A program made the position numbers and the translations under genes. Below the pieces are notes generated by a model that was not told the DNA's origin, searched no databases, and worked only from the letters and a program-made list of their open reading frames with translations. Of a stretch of DNA of 30,104 bases, positions 15,082 to 22,759 are shown piece after piece. Each line of letters opens with the position of its first letter. Positions within the stretch are counted from its first letter, which is position 1. This stretch comes from an uncultured Prevotella sp. (GTDB lineage: Bacteria; Bacteroidota; Bacteroidia; Bacteroidales; Bacteroidaceae): contig CAJKDU010000027.1 of NCBI GenBank assembly GCA_905198745.1, forward strand, positions 1 to 30,104, written 5' to 3'.

Positions 15082-16128
15082 TCATTTCCGATTGAGTACC
15101 GACTCTATATGCTCCACAATATGGTTGGGAGTAATCTGCCGCAGACAGGGATAGTCGCCCTTGGCACATGGTTTGTTGCCGTAGATGGAACAAGGCCGGC
15201 AATCCATGTCTATCTGTACCACGTCTTCTGGATTCTGGTTCCATCCGAGAAAGCCTGCATAAGGATGCGTGGCACCCCAAATGCTGACCACAGGCGTGTT
15301 TACGAGCGAAGCAAGGTGCATGTTGGCACTGTCCATGGAAACCATGACGTTCAGGTGGCTCATGAGTATGAGTTCCTGGTGTAGCGAGCCGAGTGTGGCA
15401 GAGGCGTTGACGCAACAGGGGTATTCGGCAGTCCATCTGTTGAAAACTTCTCCTTCCTTAGCACCGCCTCCGAAGAGAAATATACGGCAACTAGGATGGA
15501 GCGCGATGAGCTTTTCCACAACCTGCTCCATCAGTTCCGTGGGATAGATCTTGCCCTGGTGGGCAGCAAAAGGCGCGATGCCTATCCATTGCTGGAAGTT
15601 CTTCTTCAGTCCGATGGTCTCGGGAAGCAGCCGCAGGTTGCCACCTTCTTCCGGAAAAATGGAACGGAATTGCATGTCCACCGGATAACCCAGGCGTGTC
15701 AACACATCGGCATAGTTCTGGAAAGAAGTGGGTTGCTGCACCAAATTCTTTTTGTTCACAAGGTCGCGTTTCCCTTTGCGGTGCTTGTCAATGTGCTCCA
15801 CTCTGTAACGACTCAAGTTGAAACGCAAGCGCAGATAGCTGGAGCGAAGCACGCTATGGAGATCGGCAATGGAAGTGAAATTCTTGGCTGCAAGTCGACG
15901 GTAAAGCGAATTAAGCCCCTTGATACCATGATACTCCATTTTCAAGTCTGCCCCCATAAAACCTACATTGGGAGCCAAATTCTCAAAGAACGGACGGGCA
16001 AAAGGCTTGCTCAGCACCGTAATACGCAGATGCGGATATTGCTGTGCCAGCGAATAGACCACCGGCACGACCATAGCCACGTCGCCCATGGCCGAAAAAC
16101 GAATTATCAGGATATGTTCAGTTTTCAA
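15082..16128 (-). CDS. Glycosyltransferase family 9 (ADP-heptose:LPS heptosyltransferase-like)
   Basis: A 348-residue GT-B enzyme. The N-terminus ILIIRFSAMGDVAMVVPVVY is the GT9 opening, in which the glycine-rich loop and Asp contact the acceptor. The C-terminal half has FLFGGGAKEGEVFNRW and VSMDSANMHLASLVNTPVVS, matching the DSGPMHLA nucleotide-sugar site but with Ala-Asn in place of Gly-Pro, then IWGATHP. GT9 enzymes add heptose or related sugars to the lipid A core at the cytoplasmic face of the inner membrane. The actual donor in this organism is not known. It follows the DUF4254 gene by 23 nt, a pairing I associate with Bacteroidetes LPS genes. Confidence 0.88.
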   Translation of the reverse strand: MKTEHILIIRFSAMGDVAMVVPVVYSLAQQYPHLRITVLSKPFARPFFENLAPNVGFMGADLKMEYHGIKGLNSLYRRLAAKNFTSIADLHSVLRSSYLRLRFNLSRYRVEHIDKHRKGKRDLVNKKNLVQQPTSFQNYADVLTRLGYPVDMQFRSIFPEEGGNLRLLPETIGLKKNFQQWIGIAPFAAHQGKIYPTELMEQVVEKLIALHPSCRIFLFGGGAKEGEVFNRWTAEYPCCVNASATLGSLHQELILMSHLNVMVSMDSANMHLASLVNTPVVSIWGATHPYAGFLGWNQNPEDVVQIDMDCRPCSIYGNKPCAKGDYPCLRQITPNHIVEHIESVLNRK

Positions 16129-16151
16129 CTTGCGGATTATTTGGGGGTGAA

Positions 16152-16757
16152 CTATTTCTTTTGATAGAGCACGGGATTCGTGTCAGGATCGTTGTACATT
16201 TTCATCTGACGATACACTTTCATGTACTTTCTACCGGCCTTGATGTCGTCAAGCAGTTGGTCAATGGCCGTTGAAAGGTCAACTTGCTGTTCCTCAAGCA
16301 CGGCAAGCTTGGCCTTGCACTTGGCGATATGCTCTTGGGAAGCATCATGACGTTCAGCCTGCTCACGCATGTGATATATTTTCAGAGCCAGAATAGAAAG
16401 ACGGTCAACAGCCCAGGCGGGACTCTCTGTGTTAATGGTAGCATTGGGAAGCGGCTTCACATCGGAAAAATACTGGCGAAAATAAGAATCGATTTGCTCC
16501 ACTAAGTCTGTACGGTCTTGGTTGGAACGATCTATACGCCGCTTGAGAGAAAGAGCCTCAGAAGGGTCAATGTGCGGGTCACGTATAATGTCTTCAAAAT
16601 GCCACTGCACGGTGTCAATCCAGCATTTCAAGTACAGGCGGTTCTCAATAGACTCACAGTCGTAGGGATTGTTAATGGGTGTGTCTACATTGTCGGTGAC
16701 ATGATAATCACGTATGGCCTGATTGAAAATGCGGTTGCAAAGTTCTGTAAATGACAT
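16152..16757 (-). CDS. DUF4254 family protein
   Basis: A 201-residue, mostly helical, charged soluble protein with no signal peptide or membrane segment. It begins MSFTELCNRIFNQAIRDYHV and contains YDCESIENRLYLKCWIDTVQ and WHFEDIIRDPHIDP, the characteristic DUF4254 blocks, followed by a long helical stretch likely to form a coiled coil (about 125-185). Its function is unknown. It is the first gene of a two-gene transcript with the GT9 glycosyltransferase, and Bacteroidetes often keep the two together, which suggests a role in LPS sugar assembly. The start is ATG 16757, placed by a good promoter about 25 nt upstream. Confidence 0.88.
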   Translation of the reverse strand: MSFTELCNRIFNQAIRDYHVTDNVDTPINNPYDCESIENRLYLKCWIDTVQWHFEDIIRDPHIDPSEALSLKRRIDRSNQDRTDLVEQIDSYFRQYFSDVKPLPNATINTESPAWAVDRLSILALKIYHMREQAERHDASQEHIAKCKAKLAVLEEQQVDLSTAIDQLLDDIKAGRKYMKVYRQMKMYNDPDTNPVLYQKK

Positions 16758-16781
16758 AATTTGTTGTTTTTGTTATGATTG

Positions 16782-16813
16782 CAAAAATACGAAATTAATT
16801 AAAAAGGCGCAAG
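16782..16813 (-). promoter_or_regulatory. Promoter of DUF4254-GT9
   Basis: On the minus strand the -7 element TATTTTTG (16782-16789) fits TAnnTTTG exactly. The -33 element CTTG (16810-16813) has one mismatch to TTTG, and the spacing is 20 nt. The start codon lies 24 nt further on. Confidence 0.6.
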
Positions 16814-16902
16814 ACAATCGACTTATTTATCTGTAAAAGGCAGTAAAAGATGCACAATCAATGGTGTAATGTGCAAGAAATGGTGCTTTTTTATATAAAA
16901 TA

Positions 16903-16934
16903 TTTGCAAGTATCGTTTTATTTTTGTTCCTTTG
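16903..16934 (+). promoter_or_regulatory. Promoter of acpP-fabF-rnc
   Basis: TTTG (16903-16906), 20 nt, then TTCCTTTG (16927-16934), one mismatch to TAnnTTTG. The predicted start near 16940 gives a leader of about 45-50 nt before acpP. Another TATTTTTG at 16919-16926 matches the -7 box better but has no -33 element at the right distance. Confidence 0.6.
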
Positions 16935-16987
16935 CACTCGATTTTTTAATTAGAAAACGATTATAAACATTTTAAAAACTTACAATT

Positions 16988-17224
16988 ATGTCAGAAATTG
17001 AATCAAAAGTAAAGGCAATCATCGTAGACAAACTTGGTGTTGACGAGGCTGAAGTAAAGCCAGAAGCAAGCTTCACAAACGACCTTGGTGCAGATTCTCT
17101 CGACACAGTAGAGCTCATCATGGAATTCGAGAAGGAATTCGGAATCTCTATTCCAGACGACAAGGCTGAAAAGATTGCAACTGTTGGCGATGCTATCGCT
17201 TACATCGAAGAGAACGCAAAATAA
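16988..17224 (+). CDS. acpP: Acyl carrier protein
   Basis: The 78-residue acidic carrier of growing fatty acyl chains in type II fatty acid synthesis. Its phosphopantetheine site is Ser37 in GADSLDTVELIMEFE, and the four-helix ACP pattern is complete. Length and start (MSEIESKVKAIIVDKLGV) are standard. It is followed after 22 nt by fabF, the normal partner order. The preceding AT-rich leader carries a promoter, and the gene uses strongly preferred codons, in line with high expression. Confidence 0.98.
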   Translation: MSEIESKVKAIIVDKLGVDEAEVKPEASFTNDLGADSLDTVELIMEFEKEFGISIPDDKAEKIATVGDAIAYIEENAK

Positions 17225-17246
17225 TTAGTTTGCGATAATTCATATA

Positions 17247-18509
17247 ATGGAACTTAAAAGAGTAGTAGTAACAGGTCTCGGTGCCGTTACTCCATTGGGC
17301 AACACTCCTGAGGAAACTTGGAAGAACATGCTCGAGGGTGTAAGCGGTGCTGCACCTATTACATCTTTCGATTGCTCCCAGTTCAAGACACAGTTTGCTT
17401 GCGAGGTGAAAAACCTCAACGTCAACGATTTTATTGACCGTAAGGAAGCTCGCAAGCTTGACCGCTATACCCAGCTGGCAATGATTGCCGCCATGCAGGG
17501 CGTGAAAGACAGTGGTCTTGATTTGGAAAAGGTTGACAAGAACAATATCGGCGTCGTTTTTGGCGTGGGTATTGGCGGTATCCGCACATTCGAGGAAGAG
17601 GTGACTTACTATGCTACCCACAAGGAAGCTGGTCCAAAGTTCAACCCGTTCTTTATTCCAAAGATGATTGCAGACATCGCTTCTGGTCAGATATCTATCC
17701 ACTTTGGATTCCATGGCCCCAACTACACAACTACTTCAGCCTGCGCTTCTTCAAGCAACGCTGTAGCAGACGCATTCAACCTCATTCGCCTTGGCAAGGC
17801 TAACGTTATTGTCAGCGGTGGTGCCGAGGCTGCTATTTGTGCGTGTGGTGTAGGTGGATTCAATGCTATGCATGCCCTTTCAACCCGCAATGATGATCCT
17901 CAGCATGCTTCACGTCCATTCAGCGCAAGCCGTGATGGATTCGTAATGGCAGAAGGTGCAGGTTGCCTCATCCTTGAGGAACTTGAGCATGCCAAGGCTC
18001 GCGGTGCAAAGATTTATGCAGAGATGGTGGGCGAAGGCGAGAGCGCTGATGCTTACCATATCACAGCATCTCATCCAGAAGGCCTCGGTGCCAAACTGGT
18101 GATGCAGAGAGCATTGGACGATGCCGGACTGAAACCGGAAGATATCGACTATATCAACGTGCATGGCACTTCTACTCACGTGGGTGACATATCAGAGGCA
18201 AAAGCCATCAAGGAAGTATTCGGCGATGCAGCCTACAAGCTCAACATCAGTTCAACCAAGTCTATGACTGGTCATATGCTGGGTGCCGCAGGTGCTGTTG
18301 AAGCCATGGCTTGCGTGATGGCAGTACACGATGATATCGTGCCTCCTACTATCAACCACGAAGAAGGCGATAATGACCCTGAACTCGACTACAACATGAA
18401 CTTCACGTTCAACAAGGCTCAAAAGCGTACCGTTCGTGCAGCATTGAGCAACACATTCGGCTTCGGTGGTCACAACGCATGTGTTATCTTCAAGAAATAT
18501 GCTGAATAA
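17247..18509 (+). CDS. fabF: 3-oxoacyl-[acyl-carrier-protein] synthase II
   Basis: A 420-residue condensing enzyme that extends acyl-ACP with malonyl-ACP by decarboxylative Claisen condensation. The Cys-His-His triad is present: Cys166 (TTTSACASSSNA), His306 (NVHGTSTHVGD) and His343 (TGHMLGAAGA). The start MELKRVVVTGLGAVTPLG and the C-terminal NTFGFGGHNACVIF are classic KAS II. It lies directly after acpP. Its last 11 bases overlap the start of rnc, so the three genes are likely one transcript. Confidence 0.98.
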   Translation: MELKRVVVTGLGAVTPLGNTPEETWKNMLEGVSGAAPITSFDCSQFKTQFACEVKNLNVNDFIDRKEARKLDRYTQLAMIAAMQGVKDSGLDLEKVDKNNIGVVFGVGIGGIRTFEEEVTYYATHKEAGPKFNPFFIPKMIADIASGQISIHFGFHGPNYTTTSACASSSNAVADAFNLIRLGKANVIVSGGAEAAICACGVGGFNAMHALSTRNDDPQHASRPFSASRDGFVMAEGAGCLILEELEHAKARGAKIYAEMVGEGESADAYHITASHPEGLGAKLVMQRALDDAGLKPEDIDYINVHGTSTHVGDISEAKAIKEVFGDAAYKLNISSTKSMTGHMLGAAGAVEAMACVMAVHDDIVPPTINHEEGDNDPELDYNMNFTFNKAQKRTVRAALSNTFGFGGHNACVIFKKYAE

Positions 18510-19551
18510 CATTTTTGATAGAATAAGGCTCCCTTTCCGCAAGGAGAAGGAGCTTTATTTGTCTTTACACCAAATTATCGGTGTCTACCCCCACAATATC
18601 AGTTACTACAAGCTGGCGCTCATGCACAAGAGTGTGGCACGCCGCAATGAGAAGGGAAGACCCGTGAATAATGAGCGACTTGAATTCTTAGGCGACGCTA
18701 TCCTCGACGCTATCGTAGGCGACATAGTCTATCAACATTTCCCTGGAAAACGTGAAGGATTCCTCACCAATACCCGCAGCAAGATTGTACAGCGAGAGAC
18801 GCTGAACAAACTTGCCCAGGAAATGGGAATCAACCAACTCATCCTTTCAAGCGGGCATTCCTACTCGCACAATAGCTATTTGGGTGGTAATGCCTTCGAA
18901 GCATTGGTGGGAGCACTCTATCTCGACCGGGGATACAACGCATGCATGAAATTCATGGAACAGCGTATTCTCTCTCAACTCATCAACATAGACAAGGTAG
19001 CCTATAAGGAGATGAACTTCAAAAGCAAGTTGATAGAGTGGTCACAGAAAAACCGGGTGAAACTTGAATACAAATTGCTCGAACAAAAGAAAGACGAGCA
19101 CGGCAGTCCCGTGTTCCGTTTCCAAGTACTCATAGAGGGACTTGAAGGTGGCATAGGATCGGGATTTTCTAAGAAAGAAAGCCAACAGCTGGCTTCAAAA
19201 CTCACCCTGCAACGCCTGCGCCGAGAGCCCCAGTTTATCGACGAGGTATTTGCCGCCAAGGGCAACCGCACAAAGATGGAAGAGGAACCTGTTCTCGACG
19301 TGCCCAGCACGGAGCAGAAAGACGACTTCCTCATCACCGAAAGCACCGTGGAAGAACAGAAGCACGTTACCGTATTCAAGGAACGCGTGTTCTCCCAAGA
19401 CGGCAATGATGAAGAGGAGAAAGACAACAATGAAAAGAAAAGCACAGGCAACGACGAATTCGACCTAAGCGACATTACAGCTACTCCCAAAGAGAAGTCA
19501 CGCGAGGACATCATTGCCGAAGCCGAAGCCGCTGCTTTTTCAGAAGATTAG
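18499..19551 (+). CDS. rnc: Ribonuclease III with long acidic C-terminal tail
   Basis: Cleaves double-stranded RNA in rRNA and mRNA maturation. The signature NERLEFLGDAILD (residues 58-70) supplies Glu59, Glu62 and Asp66. The second site GGNAFEALVGALYLD has Glu134, but Asn131 stands where E. coli RNase III has Asp114; as I recall Asn is usual in Bacteroidetes. A dsRNA-binding domain spans about 173-242. The last 108 residues or so are a charged, acidic, probably disordered tail, making 350 residues against about 226 in E. coli. I start at ATG 18499 (MLNNIFDRIRLPF), overlapping fabF by 11 nt; an ATG at 18466 lies inside fabF and is unlikely. It is the last gene of acpP-fabF-rnc. Confidence 0.95.
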   Translation: MLNNIFDRIRLPFRKEKELYLSLHQIIGVYPHNISYYKLALMHKSVARRNEKGRPVNNERLEFLGDAILDAIVGDIVYQHFPGKREGFLTNTRSKIVQRETLNKLAQEMGINQLILSSGHSYSHNSYLGGNAFEALVGALYLDRGYNACMKFMEQRILSQLINIDKVAYKEMNFKSKLIEWSQKNRVKLEYKLLEQKKDEHGSPVFRFQVLIEGLEGGIGSGFSKKESQQLASKLTLQRLRREPQFIDEVFAAKGNRTKMEEEPVLDVPSTEQKDDFLITESTVEEQKHVTVFKERVFSQDGNDEEEKDNNEKKSTGNDEFDLSDITATPKEKSREDIIAEAEAAAFSED

Positions 19552-19574
19552 ACAATAGAAAAACATAAGGAGAC

Positions 19575-19628
19575 AATCCCCCGTCAACCTTGTAGCTGAT
19601 AATACCAGAACAGGACGGACGGGGGATT
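19575..19628 (+). terminator. Inverted repeat after rnc, probable terminator
   Basis: AATCCCCCGTC (19575-19585) and GACGGGGGATT (19618-19628) are perfect 11-bp reverse complements with a 32-nt loop, followed by an AT-rich stretch (attatatag) rather than a clean T run. The loop is long for an intrinsic terminator, so a small structured RNA is also possible. Confidence 0.5.
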
Positions 19629-19661
19629 ATTATATAGATACGAAGGTTTTAGGGATATATG

Positions 19662-19693
19662 TGTGCAGTATTCAATGATAATTCGTATTTTTG
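19662..19693 (+). promoter_or_regulatory. Promoter of the ECF sigma gene
   Basis: TATTTTTG (19686-19693) matches the TAnnTTTG element fully, with TGTG (19662-19665) as a one-mismatch -33 element 20 nt upstream. It places transcription start near 19700, downstream of the first ATG of the open frame (19663), so translation must begin later. Confidence 0.55.
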
Positions 19694-19737
19694 CAATCCA
19701 CTTATATTCTAAGGTTCTTATCATAAACAACGCACCA

Positions 19738-20235
19738 TTGAGAGAGACGGGAGATTTTGAACAGTTCTTCAGGAGCAACTATACACGCACCTACTACCTT
19801 GCCTTCAGCATCTTGCATGATGAGGAGGCAAGCAAGGATGTAGTGGCCGATTCCTTCGAACTGCTCTTCCAAACAAAAAACATGAAGAAGCTTGAAGTAC
19901 AGGAACTGCGAAATTACCTGTATATGATGGTGCGAAACAAGTGCGCCGACTACTTTCGAAAGCAATCCATTCACGATAAATTCTCTGAATATGTATTACG
20001 CTCTACAGAAAAGGCCACTAATGACGACTGGCTGGAGCATGAGGAAAAAGTGAAAATGGTTAGCGATGCTATGAAACAACTGTCACCCCGCACACAGCAG
20101 ATTCTCAACGAACACTATCTAAAAAACAAGAAATACAGAGAAGTGGCTGCCGAACTTGACATCAGTGAGAGTGCCGTGAAAAAGCATGTGATGCAGGCAT
20201 TAAGCTTCTTTCGTAAAAAGTTTGTTAAAGAATAG
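19738..20235 (+). CDS. ECF-type RNA polymerase sigma-70 factor
   Basis: An alternative sigma factor of about 165 residues. Region 2 covers FEQFFRSNYTRTYYLAFSIL through ADSFELLF and LRNYLYMMVRNKCADYFRK. Region 4 has LSPRTQQILNEHYLKNKKYR then EVAAELDISESAVKKHVMQA, a typical helix-turn-helix. The frame is open from ATG 19663, but a promoter lies inside that extension, so I place the start at TTG 19738 (codes LRETGDFEQFF), which gives a normal length; other non-ATG codons nearby cannot be ruled out. It precedes a FecR anti-sigma gene by 115 nt, and the pair should control the SusCD genes downstream, as in FecIR-like systems of Bacteroidetes. Confidence 0.88.
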   Translation: MRETGDFEQFFRSNYTRTYYLAFSILHDEEASKDVVADSFELLFQTKNMKKLEVQELRNYLYMMVRNKCADYFRKQSIHDKFSEYVLRSTEKATNDDWLEHEEKVKMVSDAMKQLSPRTQQILNEHYLKNKKYREVAAELDISESAVKKHVMQALSFFRKKFVKE

Positions 20236-20350
20236 ACAAGGGGATGCCTTAAAAAGACACTGTAAACGATATTATTATATGATGTTAGAATGACCATTTG
20301 CAGTACTAAACCCTGACACAACGAAAATAAACAATGTTACAGATAAAACA

Positions 20351-21331
20351 ATGACACAACAAGACAACGACTTAGCCAATCTGGAACAACTCGTGACAGA
20401 AACACTGTTACGGGAACAAGGAGCGACACCCGACGTGGATGCCGAATGGCAACGTGTGGCTACCCGTTTGCAGTATCGACATTCTCCCCGTCATCGCATT
20501 GTCTTGTGGAGAACTGTAGTTGCCGTAGCTGCCTGCGTAATGATAGCCGTATTGTTGTGGAGAGGTATGTTTAAATCGGAATCCAACGGGGTTATCTTTA
20601 TGGCTCGTCAAGACAAAGAACCTGTAACTATCATTGACGATAACGGACAATCCACTCTTGTAAGTAACGGAAAAGTCATTGAGAAAAGTACGGAGAAAGA
20701 TAGTCACGTACGCACCTTGGTAGTACCAGATGGCAAGGATGCAAAAATCGTTCTTGCAGACGGCACACAGGTATGGGTCAATGCCGGAAGCAGTCTCACC
20801 TACCCTTCCCGCTTTCACGGCAAGACACGTGAAGTAACCCTTACAGGTGAAGCCTATTTCAAAGTAAGCCACGATACACAACATCCATTCATCGTTCATG
20901 CCCAAGGCATAAGTACACGTGTGCTCGGTACTCAATTCAATATGCGTTGTTATACACCCAACGATACGCATGTAACATTGGTTGAAGGCAAAGTAATTGT
21001 AAAAGCTCACAAGGCACAAACTGTAATACATCCCGGTGAGGATGCACAACTTTCCTCTGACAGTTGGCAGATTAAAGAAGTAAATGTAGAAGATGTTACT
21101 TGCTGGCGAGAGGGTATACAACTTTTCGATAATGCATCCCTACGTGACATTCTGATACAGATGGGTGGATGGTACAACATGAACGTAGTATGCAACAAAA
21201 CGAATAGCCTGAACCGCCGTTTACACTACATGTATGATCGGCGTGAGCCTATCGAGACATCGCTTGTTATGCTTCGCGAACTATCAAAAGTAAATATAAA
21301 AGTAGAAAAAAATACTATTTTTGTTGAATAA
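20351..21331 (+). CDS. FecR-family anti-sigma factor (DUF4974 C-terminus)
   Basis: An inner-membrane protein of 326 residues that holds the ECF sigma until signalled. It has a short cytoplasmic N-terminus (1-49), one membrane helix (about 50-70: VLWRTVVAVAACVMIAVLLW) and a periplasmic part. The FecR domain (about 117-215) includes VPDGKDAKIVLADGTQVWVN, GSSLTYPSRF, REVTLTGEAYFKVSHD and RVLGTQFNMRCY. The C-terminal DUF4974 (about 255-325) carries FDNASLRDILIQMGGWYNMN. It has full family length. In such systems the STN domain of the cognate SusC touches the periplasmic part; the SusC gene here has that domain. No clear primary-sigma promoter was seen in the 115 nt before it. Confidence 0.95.
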   Translation: MTQQDNDLANLEQLVTETLLREQGATPDVDAEWQRVATRLQYRHSPRHRIVLWRTVVAVAACVMIAVLLWRGMFKSESNGVIFMARQDKEPVTIIDDNGQSTLVSNGKVIEKSTEKDSHVRTLVVPDGKDAKIVLADGTQVWVNAGSSLTYPSRFHGKTREVTLTGEAYFKVSHDTQHPFIVHAQGISTRVLGTQFNMRCYTPNDTHVTLVEGKVIVKAHKAQTVIHPGEDAQLSSDSWQIKEVNVEDVTCWREGIQLFDNASLRDILIQMGGWYNMNVVCNKTNSLNRRLHYMYDRREPIETSLVMLRELSKVNIKVEKNTIFVE

Positions 21332-21403
21332 AGGGGTGCCCGAACTTTCTCTTTGAACGATTTCTTTATATATAGACTATTGTATTAATTATATAATAAG
21401 AAA

Positions 21404-22732
21404 ATGAAAGAGAGAATCGTCGCATGTTTCTTTTTGTTCTTGCCGCTTCTTGTACGGTCACAGAACTCCCCTACACGCTTTTTTAAGGGCACATATGCCA
21501 AAGCTTTGGCACAAGCCAAGCAAGAAGACAAACAGGTTATGGTGGACTGTTATACCTTATGGTGTGGTCCGTGCCGGTATATGACTCAAAACGTGTTCCC
21601 CAATGACACGCTGGGAGCCTACCTCAACAAGCACTTCATCTGTGTGCAAATTGATATGGAACACGGTGAGGGCCCTGACCTTAACAAGTCTTTCAAAGTA
21701 AACGCCTACCCTACCTTTATTCTTTTAGATGCTGAAGGAAAAGAAAAAGGGCGTTTTGCAGGCATGATGCCTAAAGAAAAATTCATAGAAAATTGTGACC
21801 GAATTCTCAAGGGCTTACCCATAGTGTCCGAGAATAAAAAAGAGGAAAAAGATTCCCGTACAGCAGGTCACAAGACAAAGCAAGAGGACATTGTACAAGA
21901 TGAAGGAAAAGGCGTGGATTTTATCAGTGCCTCAAACATGAAATGGGCAGACGTTCTCACTCGTGCAAAAAAAGAGAACAAACGCATATTCATTGATTTT
22001 TGGGCAGATTGGTGTGGAGCCTGCAAAAAGATGAATATAACAGCCTTTAAAGATACACGCATAGACAACCTGCTCAACTATACATTTATCAATTATGCTG
22101 TCAATATGGATAAGGACCCTGATGCACAGTCACTGCTCGACAAGTACGAGGTAAAAGCATTTCCCACCTATCTCATCGTTAACCCTGACGGAACCGAGTT
22201 CAACAGAATCCTTGGCAGCAGATCTATCGAGGACTTCGGGCATGCCATTGCCGATGCATTAATGGGAAAGGAAGACCCTACCGTAATGATGATGAGGCTA
22301 CAAAAAGAGGAAGAAGATAAAGCCCGTATAGAAAGACAGGCACACCTCACCCCAAAGCCAAAGGCGGCACCTGCTACAAAGGTGAAGTTTGAGAAAACTA
22401 TTGACATGGAGCGCATTATAAAGACTGCAAACAAGCAACGGAAGCCCATAATGATCTTTGTAACTAATGGTGACTGGCGGAGTGATTATATGACCAAGTA
22501 CACTTTCAACGAGGCAATTGCCGCTGATTATCTCAACGACAAATACATAAACGTCTATATGGATGTCAATAGCAAACAAGGCGATGCCATAGTTCGCCGT
22601 TACGATATTAAGGAGAATTTCCCAGGATTGCTCGTGCTTGACGCAAAAGGCAATTCACTTGGCTATATGCCAGGCATGCTCAAAAAAGGAAGCATGGTAA
22701 AAGAAACACTGGAAAGATTATTCAACAAATAA
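21404..22732 (+). CDS. Three-domain thioredoxin-like periplasmic protein
   Basis: A 442-residue exported protein with a signal peptide (about 1-20, ending LLVRSQ). It has three thioredoxin-like folds. Domain 1 has WCGPC (Cys54, Cys57) and cis-Pro103 (AYPTF). Domain 2 has WCGAC (Cys204, Cys207) and cis-Pro254 (AFPTY). Domain 3 (about 330-442) keeps the fold pattern and cis-Pro407 (NFPGL) but lacks the redox pair, having NGDWRSDYM at that position. A charged linker rich in Lys/Glu separates domains 1 and 2 (about 142-172) and another separates 2 and 3 (about 298-328). Family knowledge suggests disulfide reduction or transfer in the periplasm; the substrate is unknown. It lies between fecR and susC, so it is likely part of the regulated locus. 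Confidence 0.88.
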   Translation: MKERIVACFFLFLPLLVRSQNSPTRFFKGTYAKALAQAKQEDKQVMVDCYTLWCGPCRYMTQNVFPNDTLGAYLNKHFICVQIDMEHGEGPDLNKSFKVNAYPTFILLDAEGKEKGRFAGMMPKEKFIENCDRILKGLPIVSENKKEEKDSRTAGHKTKQEDIVQDEGKGVDFISASNMKWADVLTRAKKENKRIFIDFWADWCGACKKMNITAFKDTRIDNLLNYTFINYAVNMDKDPDAQSLLDKYEVKAFPTYLIVNPDGTEFNRILGSRSIEDFGHAIADALMGKEDPTVMMMRLQKEEEDKARIERQAHLTPKPKAAPATKVKFEKTIDMERIIKTANKQRKPIMIFVTNGDWRSDYMTKYTFNEAIAADYLNDKYINVYMDVNSKQGDAIVRRYDIKENFPGLLVLDAKGNSLGYMPGMLKKGSMVKETLERLFNK

Positions 22733-22759
22733 TTAACAAGGGATAAAAGAGAAAAACTT

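Noticed and set aside
16919..16926. TATTTTTG as the -7 element of acpP
   Set aside because: It fits TAnnTTTG, but the only nearby TTTG is 12 nt upstream. The adjacent TTCCTTTG with 20-nt spacing is the better choice.
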